64,000 bases of DNA, taken from contig CANLIE010000008.1 in the NCBI GenBank assembly GCA_947491225.1, forward strand, positions 21,306-85,305. Reading direction: 5' to 3'. The DNA is from an uncultured Cellulophaga sp. (GTDB lineage Bacteria > Bacteroidota > Bacteroidia > Flavobacteriales > Flavobacteriaceae). A program made the translations under genes and the position numbers. Under the pieces are notes generated by a model. The model ran no database searches, was not told the DNA's origin, and saw only the letters and a list, made by a program, of their open reading frames with translations. Each line of letters starts with the position of its first letter. Position 1 is the first letter of the stretch. Below, piece by piece: positions 56,751 through 63,939 of the stretch.

Positions 56751-56873
56751 AAATTCTGTTAATTTGAGTAAATTTCACGATGGAAATAAGTGAAAATTGT
56801 ATCGAGAATAATAATTTTTACCATTAAATTAGTTCTTGATACAATTTTTTTATCAAAAAATAACTCGAACCGA
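56751..56873 (-). repeat. Dispersed intergenic repeat, copy 2 (inverted)
   Basis: The reverse complement begins TCGGTTCGAGTTATTTTTT and closely follows copy 1 over about 122 bases, including the inner TTGTATCAAGAAC ... GATACAA palindrome. It occupies the convergent gap between xth and the SulP gene, where it could form a bidirectional hairpin terminator. Confidence 0.8.
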
Positions 56874-56923
56874 CATTTCGGAAAAGCTATTTAACTCAAA
56901 ATATATAAAGGGTTACTTTATAG

Positions 56924-58498
56924 TTATTTATCTACCACAACCTTATAGGTAGGGTCTTCCAGAACATTTACATCAATAATTTCATCAGCATTGTTTAACA
57001 ATCTTCTACAATCCTTACTAAGGTGTTTTAAATGTACTTTTTTGCCAATTTTACGGTAACGCTCTGTAATTTTATTCAAAGCTTCTATGGCTGACATATC
57101 TGCAACGCGACTTTCCTGAAAATCTATAACTACCTCAACTGGGTCATTCTGCACATCAAACTTTTCTGAAAAAGCAGTGGTAGAACCAAAAAACAAAGGA
57201 CCAAATATTTCATAATGTTTAATACCATTATCATCTATGTACTTTCTTGCACGAATACGCTTTGCATTTTCCCAAGAATATGCCAATGCAGAAATAATTA
57301 CACCAAACAAAACTGCAACTGCCAAGTTGTGTGTAATTGCTGTTATTAAAGTAACCAAAATCATAACAATAACATCTGATGTTGGCATTTTTCTGAATGT
57401 TTTAAAACTTGCCCACTCAAACGTACCAATTGCAACCATAAACATTAAACCAACTAAGGCAGCCATAGGGAGCTGTTCTATAAGACTAGAACCAAACATT
57501 ATAAAAACCAACAACATAATTGCGGCAGTAATTCCTGACAACCTAGCTCTTGCTCCTGCAGATGTATTTATTAAACTCTGCCCAATCATTGCGCAACCAC
57601 CCATACCAGATAAAAACCCAGAAAATATATTGGCTGTTCCTTGAGCAATACATTCCTTGTTACCACTACCACGAGTTTCAGTTATCTCATCAATAATATT
57701 TAACGTAAGTAAACTTTCTATTAGACCAACACCAGCAACAATAGCAGCGTATGGCAAGATCAATCGTAACGATTCTAATGTTAACGGAATATTAGGTATG
57801 GACAGTGGAGGAAAACCACCTTTAATAGTTTCTCCCTCTCGCATTGTATCTGCAACTGTAAGTGTATCTATACCAAAACCTATTACTATACTAGATACTA
57901 CTACTATGGCCACCAAGGAAGAGGGTAGGGCTTTGGTTATCTTAGGCAAGCCCCATATAATCAGCATTGTTAGTAACGTTAAGCCTAACATAATCCAAAA
58001 TGCTGATCCAGATAATAAATCTTTAGTTCCTTTTTCATAAAAATTAGGAAACTGAGCCATAAAGATTATTATTGCCAAACCATTTACAAAACCAAACATT
58101 ACTGGGTGTGGCACTAATCTAATGAATTTTCCTAAACGTAATAATCCTGCTGTTATTTGAAGCAGTCCTGCAATAATTACGGTAGCAAAGACGTAATGCA
58201 AGATATTTTCTGGTGAAATGCCAGGAAAAGCCTCTTTAAGCTCTAGGATTAACCCAATAAATATTACCGCTACTGCTCCAGTGGCTCCAGAAATCATTCC
58301 TGGTCTACCACCTAAAATAGATGTAATTAAAGCTAAAACAAATGCAGCATATAAACCTGTTAGCGGAGAAAAACCTGGTATTAAAGCAAAAGCAATGGCT
58401 TCTGGAACCAAAGCTAATGCCACGGTTAATCCAGAAAGAATCTCGGTTTTATAATTTACCTTTTGAGAAAAATCGAACAAATTTAAATACTTCTTCAT
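56924..58498 (-). CDS. SulP family inorganic anion transporter
   Basis: Inner-membrane transporter of 524 residues, with about 11-14 membrane helices followed by a C-terminal STAS domain (residues about 420-520; FFGSTTAFSEKFDVQNDPVEVVIDFQESRVADMSAIEALNKI). The N-terminal TEILSGLTVALALVPEAIAFALIPGFSPLTGLYAAFV is the SulP signature. Mid-protein SGMGGCAMIGQSLINTSAGARARLSG (about 290-315) is the conserved Sulfate_transp region. Family members carry sulfate, bicarbonate or other anions, often in exchange with sodium or protons; substrate not determined. The start agrees with a -7 box 21 bases upstream. Confidence 0.94.
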   Translation of the reverse strand: MKKYLNLFDFSQKVNYKTEILSGLTVALALVPEAIAFALIPGFSPLTGLYAAFVLALITSILGGRPGMISGATGAVAVIFIGLILELKEAFPGISPENILHYVFATVIIAGLLQITAGLLRLGKFIRLVPHPVMFGFVNGLAIIIFMAQFPNFYEKGTKDLLSGSAFWIMLGLTLLTMLIIWGLPKITKALPSSLVAIVVVSSIVIGFGIDTLTVADTMREGETIKGGFPPLSIPNIPLTLESLRLILPYAAIVAGVGLIESLLTLNIIDEITETRGSGNKECIAQGTANIFSGFLSGMGGCAMIGQSLINTSAGARARLSGITAAIMLLVFIMFGSSLIEQLPMAALVGLMFMVAIGTFEWASFKTFRKMPTSDVIVMILVTLITAITHNLAVAVLFGVIISALAYSWENAKRIRARKYIDDNGIKHYEIFGPLFFGSTTAFSEKFDVQNDPVEVVIDFQESRVADMSAIEALNKITERYRKIGKKVHLKHLSKDCRRLLNNADEIIDVNVLEDPTYKVVVDK

Positions 58499-58518
58499 CT
58501 TACCTTAAATTAAGGGCG

Positions 58519-58526
58519 CAAAAGTA
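58519..58526 (-). promoter_or_regulatory. -7 promoter box of the SulP gene
   Basis: On the minus strand TACTTTTG, a full TAnnTTTG match, 20 bases upstream of the ATG at 58498. Confidence 0.6.
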
Positions 58527-58587
58527 GTGTTTATTAGCCTTTTAGGGAAATAAACAGAATAAAACTACAAAGGGCAGTTGTAGTATA

Positions 58588-58627
58588 AAAAAAACCGCCC
58601 AGAACACACTACTGCCCAAGACGGTTT
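58588..58627 (-). terminator. Terminator of the lipoprotein gene at 58655-59575
   Basis: On the minus strand AAACCG ... CGGTTT arms followed by an eight-base T-run; the loop contains a secondary GGGC pairing opportunity. Confidence 0.65.
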
Positions 58628-58654
58628 ACAACTAATAACCAACCTAAAAAATTA

Positions 58655-59575
58655 TTATTTTACTCGTTGTCTTTTAACATTCATTACTCTGTTAGCAGAC
58701 CTTATTCTTTTCTTTTCTCCTGAGGATTTTCCAGATTTTAAATACTGAATGTATCCTCTTCCTTTAAATTCATAAATCGTGCCAGAATTAGGATGGTAGA
58801 GTTCAATTGTTCCATCATTTATAACATACAGTTCAAAATAATCATCCCCCAAATAGTCATAATCCAATGTTAATGTCTTTAGAGATGCATCATTCTCCAC
58901 ATCAAAAACCTCATAATCACCTTCATAATCCCATACTAAATCATTAAAATGTATTCCGTTCTCATCTATAGATGATTTAAAGATATCTGTATTTGTTCCT
59001 GCAAAGAATTGTAGATAATTTTCTGCATCAAAATCGTTTATAGCTCCTTCTATACTGGTATATGTTTTTTCCCAAGCATCATATTCTTGTAAAAAATATT
59101 TTATGTTATCATAGAACACCATATCATAATCAAATTTACTTTGCTTATACCCTCTTAAAAAATAAGATGTATTAGATGATGCATCATAAACTTCTAAGGT
59201 ATTGTTATTTGCCACAAATACTTCTAATAACCACCTACCTTCTTGATTGTGGTTCACGTTTATTCCTCCATCTATACTATTATAAAATCCTATTTGAACA
59301 CCATAACCGTTGCCTGTTTTTCCTATACCAACTATATTATTGTTTGCTAATATTCTTCCGTTATCAAAAGTGATGGTAAATGCCCTTTCTAAAAATGGAA
59401 CTTCACCATTTCCTTTAGTTTCATTAATGTCTACATACCATAAATCATAAGCCTGTAATGCATTATCTATAGAGACCGTAGTGTCTATATAATTATCATC
59501 AATTAAAGCTTCTGTATAGCATGAAGACACTAAAGCCCCCATTATTAAAATTCTGAATAGTAGTTTTATTTTCAT
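58655..59575 (-). CDS. Lipoprotein of unknown function
   Basis: Lipoprotein of 306 residues: LLFRILIMGALVSSC ends with the lipobox Cys at about residue 19. Two similar halves of beta-rich sequence can be seen (LERAFTITFDNGRIL...LEVYDASSNTSYFLRGYKQSKF and FNDLVWDYEGDYEVFDVENDASL...IELYHPNSGTIYEFKGRGYIQY), each closing with a YxLRG/YEFKGRG motif, which suggests a duplicated beta fold. The C-terminus is strongly basic (KKRIRSANRVMNVKRQR). Relatives have been labelled nicotinic acid mononucleotide adenylyltransferase, but no nucleotidyltransferase motif is present. It is monocistronic. Confidence 0.7.
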   Translation of the reverse strand: MKIKLLFRILIMGALVSSCYTEALIDDNYIDTTVSIDNALQAYDLWYVDINETKGNGEVPFLERAFTITFDNGRILANNNIVGIGKTGNGYGVQIGFYNSIDGGINVNHNQEGRWLLEVFVANNNTLEVYDASSNTSYFLRGYKQSKFDYDMVFYDNIKYFLQEYDAWEKTYTSIEGAINDFDAENYLQFFAGTNTDIFKSSIDENGIHFNDLVWDYEGDYEVFDVENDASLKTLTLDYDYLGDDYFELYVINDGTIELYHPNSGTIYEFKGRGYIQYLKSGKSSGEKKRIRSANRVMNVKRQRVK

Positions 59576-59711
59576 AACAAAAAATTTATATGGTTAATTA
59601 TAGATAAGACAAATGCTATGCCAAAAAACATAACAAATTGATTATCAGAATTTAAAAATAATATTTACAGGAACAGGATAGATAACTTAGAGGCTAAGCG
59701 CTTTTTTTAAT

Positions 59712-59719
59712 TACTTTTG
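59712..59719 (+). promoter_or_regulatory. -7 promoter box of gpsA
   Basis: TACTTTTG, a full TAnnTTTG match, 18 bases upstream of the gpsA ATG. Confidence 0.6.
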
Positions 59720-59737
59720 AGGTATTAATCATTATAA

Positions 59738-60739
59738 ATGAAGAACAATATAAAGTTTGCTGTTTTAGGTGGTGGTAGTTGGGCAACTGCAATTGTAAAA
59801 ATGCTAACTGAAAACATAAGTACGGTAAATTGGTATATGCGAAATGTAGACGCTGTAGAGCATATAAAAAACCATAGCCATAATCCTAATTACATAAGTG
59901 CTGTAGAATTTAACGTAACTCAATTAGAATTAACGACGGACATAAATTCTGCTGTGAGTAATGCTGATGTACTTATTTTTGCCATTCCTTCTGCATTTTT
60001 AGTTACAGAATTAAATAAATTAACGGTTTCTTTAGAAGATAAAATTATATTTTCTGCCATTAAGGGTATAGTACCAGAAACTGGGTTAATTGTTGGGGAA
60101 CACTTTAATGAGACTTATAATATTCCATTTAATAATATTGGTGTATTAGCAGGTCCTTGCCATGCAGAAGAGGTTGCCTTGGAGCGGTTGTCTTATTTAA
60201 CAATTGCATGTGCGGATGAAAACAAAGCGAAATTAGTAGCAAAAAACCTAAGCAGCGATTATATAAAAACCAAAACATCTGATGATATTATTGGCACAGA
60301 ATATGCTGCTGTTTTAAAGAACATTTATGCCATAGCTGCGGGTATTGCTCATGGATTGGGTTATGGAGATAATTTTCAGAGTGTATTAATGAGTAATGCT
60401 ATTAGAGAAATGAAGCGTTTTATAAAACGTGTACATCATATGAAACGCAACATAAACAACTCTGCTTATTTAGGTGATTTATTGGTAACTGGTTATTCTG
60501 TTTTTAGTAGAAATAGAATGTTTGGTAATATGATTGGCAAAGGATATACGGTTAAAAGTGCAATGATGGAAATGAGTATGGTGGCAGAAGGTTATTATGC
60601 TACCAAAAGCGCCCATTTACTTAACCAAAAGCACAAAAAAAAATCTAAAACACCAATTATAGATGCGGTGTATGCAGTCTTATATGAAGGGAAGAATGCA
60701 AAAAAAATATTTACCAATTTAACTGAGAAATTAGATTAA
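59738..60739 (+). CDS. gpsA: NAD(P)H-dependent glycerol-3-phosphate dehydrogenase
   Basis: Reduces dihydroxyacetone phosphate to sn-glycerol 3-phosphate for phospholipid synthesis, in the cytoplasm. The 333 residues match the family. Dinucleotide-binding FAVLGGGSWATAIVK (7-21), AGPCHAEEV with the substrate-binding Cys/His region (about 136-144), active-site KNIYAIAAGIAHGLGYGDN (about 190-208) with the catalytic Lys, and the C-terminal GYTVKSAMMEMSMVAEGYYATKSAHLL. The last core gene before the accessory cassette region. Confidence 0.96.
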   Translation: MKNNIKFAVLGGGSWATAIVKMLTENISTVNWYMRNVDAVEHIKNHSHNPNYISAVEFNVTQLELTTDINSAVSNADVLIFAIPSAFLVTELNKLTVSLEDKIIFSAIKGIVPETGLIVGEHFNETYNIPFNNIGVLAGPCHAEEVALERLSYLTIACADENKAKLVAKNLSSDYIKTKTSDDIIGTEYAAVLKNIYAIAAGIAHGLGYGDNFQSVLMSNAIREMKRFIKRVHHMKRNINNSAYLGDLLVTGYSVFSRNRMFGNMIGKGYTVKSAMMEMSMVAEGYYATKSAHLLNQKHKKKSKTPIIDAVYAVLYEGKNAKKIFTNLTEKLD

Positions 60740-60937
60740 AACAAAACTGTATTGGTTTACTTTTTACAAAAAAAAGTAAAAATCGCGCTTTTTTGTTTGG
60801 CGTTTTATAGAACATATCTAAATTGTAAACTATTAAGGAACTTTAATTGATGAATATGCAGAACAAAAAAGAGCAAAACTTCCGCATATCCCACCAAATA
60901 AGTGTTATATACATACCAAAGTTCCGCATATAACCAA
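60740..60937. other. Intergenic region before the cassette array
   Basis: No gene. TTCCGCATAT occurs twice (about 60881 and 60922), and a GTTATATAC / GCATATAAC pair is near 60904-60934. A 5' portion of a hairpin element like those downstream may be present but is less clear. It ends at the GTTAGGCTTT boundary. Confidence 0.4.
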
Positions 60938-60947
60938 GTTAGGCTTT
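60938..60947 (+). repeat. Left terminal repeat of cassette 1
   Basis: GTTAGGCTTT is the perfect 10-base reverse complement of AAAGCCTAAC at 61736-61745 after the following gene. GTTAGGC also fits the integron core consensus GTTRRRY exactly, and GCCTAAC fits RYYYAAC. Confidence 0.6.
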
Positions 60948-60957
60948 ATTAAAAAAA

Positions 60958-61731
60958 ATGAAAATACAGATTATCATATTATCCATTATTAGCTGCTTGA
61001 CTCTTTCTTGTTCAACGCAGAAGTTATTCATTGAAACTACAGATTGGGAAAAAGAAAATCTTAAAGGCAAAGTGAAAAGCACAAGCCTTTTTCAAGACTC
61101 TATATTGCTAAATAGTACAGAATACGATAAAAAAGGTTTTAAGATAAAATCAATATTCTATAATCATGATGGCAAATTGCGTAATGAAATTAAGTATGAT
61201 TACTCTAACGGATATTTGACAACTGAAACGTCAGAATTTGCTGATGGCAAAGTGTATAAAACGACTTACGAAAGAGATAATAAGAATAGAGTAATCAAAG
61301 AAACAAGTATTTATCCTAACGGTGAGATTGATTCACGTATTGAATTTGAATACAATGATTCTAACCAAATAATTAAACGAACATATATTCCTAAAAACAA
61401 TAATTCATATTGTTATACTTTCGAATATAGTTTAACTGAAAAAAAAGAAATTCACTGTACCTATGGCCTTCATTATTTGAATGAATTATCAGATGGTTTA
61501 GTTATTAAACGAAATGAGTATAAATCAAATGGTGAAATACGCATGGGACATTCTTATGAATATAATAATCATCAAGATGTGATACTAGAGATAGAATTAT
61601 GGGATAACAAAGAAACTGATAGAATCAACTATAGCTATGAATATGATGAAACCGGAAATTGGCTTATCAAAGTACAAGAATGGAAAAGTGGTGGTAAATC
61701 AAAGGTCAGACGAGAAATTACCTATTATTAA
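60958..61731 (+). CDS. Lipoprotein with YD/RHS-like repeats (cassette 1)
   Basis: Lipoprotein of 257 residues: IQIIILSIISCLTLSC ends with the lipobox Cys at about residue 18. The rest is a run of beta-hairpin units resembling YD/RHS-type repeats: EYDKKGFKIKSIFYNHDGKL, KYDYSNGYLTTETSEFADGK, EFEYNDSNQIIKRTYIPKN, SYEYNNHQDVILEIELWDN, SYEYDETGNWLIKVQEW. Such proteins occur as surface lipoproteins or in contact-dependent systems; no toxin domain is present. No promoter is visible in the 10 bases between the cassette boundary and the ATG, so expression may depend on read-through. It is alone between 10-base terminal inverted repeats. Confidence 0.75.
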   Translation: MKIQIIILSIISCLTLSCSTQKLFIETTDWEKENLKGKVKSTSLFQDSILLNSTEYDKKGFKIKSIFYNHDGKLRNEIKYDYSNGYLTTETSEFADGKVYKTTYERDNKNRVIKETSIYPNGEIDSRIEFEYNDSNQIIKRTYIPKNNNSYCYTFEYSLTEKKEIHCTYGLHYLNELSDGLVIKRNEYKSNGEIRMGHSYEYNNHQDVILEIELWDNKETDRINYSYEYDETGNWLIKVQEWKSGGKSKVRREITYY

Positions 61732-61735
61732 AAAC

Positions 61736-61935
61736 AAAGCCTAACACGGTATATAGCAAATAGGGCGTTTTAGTGGTTTACGAAAGTTCAGTTCTATTTA
61801 TCAACACCGCCAAATCGTTGATTTGGCTTTTAAAATGAATAATATAAAAACAAAACACAACGTTTTGGCTCAGTGCAAACTTGAAAGTTCATCGCTTTCT
61901 ACTGCCCTACTTGCCATATACTAAACGTTAGCTTT
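61736..61935 (+). repeat. attC-like hairpin element 1 (cassette 1 / cassette 2 junction)
   Basis: A 200-base junction. It begins AAAGCCTAAC (end of cassette 1) and finishes GTTAGCTTT at 61927-61935 (start of cassette 2). The inner arms GTATATAGCAAATAGGGC (61749-61766) and GCCCTACTTGCCATATAC (61904-61921) pair over 18 positions with two mismatches, and an internal perfect hairpin GCCAAATC-GTT-GATTTGGC lies at 61809-61827. The layout RYYYAAC-L''-variable-L'-GTTRR matches integron recombination sites, although longer than most. Confidence 0.7.
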
Positions 61936-61948
61936 CATTGACCAAAAA

Positions 61949-62617
61949 ATGGAGATTGAATTATTAAATAAACTTAGAATAGAAACTGAAAGCGGAATTC
62001 AGAAAATTTTTAATGAATTAGAAAAACAATCTATTGAATTTGGTACGGACGAATTTAATGGAAACAACAGAGAGGAATTCATAATTAAATTTGACGGTTT
62101 CGGAATTGATTTGAACGAAAATGGAGAGAAAGAAATTATTCGTGTCAAATTAGGAATTTATCTTGAGGATAAAGATGATATATGGGTTAACTCTCTTGAA
62201 CCAATTGGAGATTATTTAACCCTCTATGATTTAAAGGGAGAGTTTATTGATGAATTCATAACAATAAACAAAAGAGAAATTGAATTTGAGATCGATTTTT
62301 GGATTGAAACGCTTAATAAGACTGTTCCTAAACGCTATTTCAAAAGAAATATTCCTGAATATAGTTTAGTATCATACGTAAATCATTCTATTTTTCTTTT
62401 TCAAGGTAAAGACTTTGATGGGGTTTTAGTCTTCCTAAAAAGATGTCTCGATTACTTAGAAATATCGGAAAATAAAGAACGAATTAAATCCGAATACTTG
62501 GACAAGGTTAATTCTTATCTTCAATCAGTCTTTTATTATCTAAAAAACAACCACTTAGTTGATGAAGAAAAAATTGAGAAATACGATATTGTAAAACGAA
62601 TAAAAACGAAAAGCTAA
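61949..62617 (+). CDS. Acidic hypothetical protein (cassette 2)
   Basis: Protein of 222 residues, no recognised family, no signal peptide. It is rich in Glu/Asp and Lys, with alternating beta strands in the first half (FIIKFDGFGIDLNENGEKEIIRVKLGIYLEDKDDIW...LEPIGDYLTLYDLKGEFIDEF) and helices after residue 140 (FLKRCLDYLEISENKERIKSEYLDKVNSYL). Could be an immunity or stress protein; nothing in the sequence decides. Its stop codon TAA lies inside the cassette's GCTAAC end repeat, which is a packing pattern expected if the repeat is a fixed part of the cassette. The gene is flanked by matching 9-base repeats. Confidence 0.75.
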   Translation: MEIELLNKLRIETESGIQKIFNELEKQSIEFGTDEFNGNNREEFIIKFDGFGIDLNENGEKEIIRVKLGIYLEDKDDIWVNSLEPIGDYLTLYDLKGEFIDEFITINKREIEFEIDFWIETLNKTVPKRYFKRNIPEYSLVSYVNHSIFLFQGKDFDGVLVFLKRCLDYLEISENKERIKSEYLDKVNSYLQSVFYYLKNNHLVDEEKIEKYDIVKRIKTKS

Positions 62618-62682
62618 CAATGTATAACAAATCATAGCTGCCTTTCGGCTAGCTACGCTTGTTATACGAGACGTTGGCAGTA
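62610..62682 (+). repeat. attC-like hairpin element 2 (cassette 2 / cassette 3 junction)
   Basis: A compact 73-base element: AAAGCTAAC (end of cassette 2, matches GTTAGCTTT at 61927), then GTATAACAA (62622-62630) pairing perfectly with TTGTTATAC (62659-62667), an inner TAGC-GCC / GGC-GCTA hairpin, and GTTGGCAGTA (62673-62682, start of cassette 3). Length and order fit classical integron attC sites. Confidence 0.75.
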
Positions 62683-62711
62683 ATGTGAGCAATGTACTCT
62701 GAATTAAACAA

Positions 62712-63596
62712 ATGAACTTTTTGAAACTACCAAATCTATTATTTACTACATTTTCTTTTTTGATTTTTTGCAACCCTATATTTAGCCAAAAATTAGACCC
62801 AGAAGGGCGAGATTTTTTTAAACCAGACCATATCATTAAATCTGAAATTACAAATAAAGAATATTTTATTCATATGTCTTTTCCAAAGAATTATTCTATT
62901 CAGGACAGTATAACATATCCTGTGCTTTATGTTTTGGATGGCAAAAGCACATTTGGATATTTCGAATCATCTTACATTGATTCTGAAAAAATCGAAGATG
63001 TAATTCTCGTTGGAATCAGTCATAAGGTAAATGGAGTAGAATCCAAAATTAATAGATTTAATGACTATACACCATATCGAGATACAATAACTGACAAAAG
63101 AATTGAAAAAAAGTTTGATGTTGAAAAAGGAACTATCAAAACTGGTGGAGCGGTTAAGTTTTTAGAATGCTTAAAAAAGGAAATTATCCCATTTATTGAG
63201 AAACACTATAAAACTAATTCTGACAGAGGAATTTCGGGGCATTCTCTTGGTGGTTTGTTTACAGCTTACTGCTTTTTGAATTCCGAAAATTACTTCATTC
63301 GATTTGGAATAAACAGTCCTTCATTTCAACTTAACGAAGAAATATTTTTAGAGCCAGCTATCGTTAAATTCACAAATAATAAAACTTGGAATATTGAACC
63401 AACTAAAGTATTTATTTCAACAGGAGAAAATGAAAGCCCAATGATGGTGTCTAATATGATTAAGTTTAGTTTATATCTCAAAAAAAGTAACTACGAAAAT
63501 ATTGATATGAATTGGAAAATATACAGAAATGAATCTCATACGTCTGTAATTCCGTTTAGTTTAAATGGAACGTTGATAAACTTATATGGAAAATAA
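62712..63596 (+). CDS. Exported alpha/beta-hydrolase esterase (cassette 3)
   Basis: Exported hydrolase of 294 residues: signal peptide (LLFTTFSFLIFCNPIFSQ), then an esterase domain of the Fes/BesA, trilactone-esterase-like group (SYSIQDSITYPVLYVLDGKSTFGYF). The nucleophile elbow RGISGHSLGGLFTAYCF (about 170-186) holds the catalytic Ser, and the C-terminal His is in RNESHTSVIPFSLNG (about 277). It may act on esters of siderophores or other compounds; the substrate is unknown. It stands alone between the matching repeats GTTGGCAGTA and TACTGCCAAC, with no visible promoter of its own, which fits cassette behaviour. Confidence 0.85.
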   Translation: MNFLKLPNLLFTTFSFLIFCNPIFSQKLDPEGRDFFKPDHIIKSEITNKEYFIHMSFPKNYSIQDSITYPVLYVLDGKSTFGYFESSYIDSEKIEDVILVGISHKVNGVESKINRFNDYTPYRDTITDKRIEKKFDVEKGTIKTGGAVKFLECLKKEIIPFIEKHYKTNSDRGISGHSLGGLFTAYCFLNSENYFIRFGINSPSFQLNEEIFLEPAIVKFTNNKTWNIEPTKVFISTGENESPMMVSNMIKFSLYLKKSNYENIDMNWKIYRNESHTSVIPFSLNGTLINLYGK

Positions 63597-63604
63597 TAAA
63601 ACAC

Positions 63605-63741
63605 TACTGCCAACACCGTGTATAATTAATTGCTTTGGCAAGTGCTTATTTAGAAAATTCCTGCGGAATTTTCTCGCGTTCGTTTTTGTTTACTAAATTA
63701 GTTGCTGAAACACGCAACTAACCATACACAAACACGTTGCC
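63605..63741 (+). repeat. attC-like hairpin element 3 (cassette 3 / cassette 4 junction)
   Basis: Begins TACTGCCAAC (end of cassette 3; perfect 10-base complement of 62673-62682). The arms CCGTGTATAA (about 63616-63625) and CATACACAAACACG (about 63723-63736) pair approximately. Two perfect inner hairpins: AGAAAATTCC-TGC-GGAATTTTCT (63652-63674) and TTAGTTGC...GCAACTAA (63698-63721). It ends with GTTGCC (63736-63741), the expected start of a fourth cassette. Confidence 0.7.
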
Positions 63742-63792
63742 ATTCATTGGCGGAACGAACTCAAGACTAAAATTAAAAATTAAATTAATATT

Positions 63793-63939
63793 ATGAAGTC
63801 ATACACAAAAAGAGCTATAAAATCTGGGATTTTTGCTGGAATTGGATTTGGGATTGCTACAGCTGGAATAGATTATTATAATGGAGACGATTTTGAATTA
63901 TGGAAACTTGTTTTTAAGATTTCAGAGGTCAGTATTTAA
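63793..63939 (+). pseudogene. Truncated small membrane protein (cassette 4, cut by an insertion)
   Basis: ATG at 63793, then 48 residues: MKSYTKRAIKSGIFAGIGF, a helix (GIATAGIDYYNGDD), FELWKLVFKISEVSI, stop at 63937-63939. The start MKSYxKRAIKSG...GIxxAGxDYYxGDDFxxWKxxF is familiar from small flavobacterial proteins that continue further with hydrophobic sequence, so this copy seems to end abnormally after LVFKI. The abrupt end lies next to the putative IS end at about 63926, so the last few residues come from inserted DNA. Confidence 0.5.

Noticed and set aside
57237..58527. Plus-strand frames opposite the SulP gene
   Set aside because: Antisense shadows of a conserved membrane protein; composition mirrors its hydrophobic codons.
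58655..59575. Naming the lipoprotein as a nicotinate-nucleotide adenylyltransferase
   Set aside because: The name circulates for relatives, but no HxGH or ISSTxxR nucleotidyltransferase motif is present and the protein is an exported lipoprotein.
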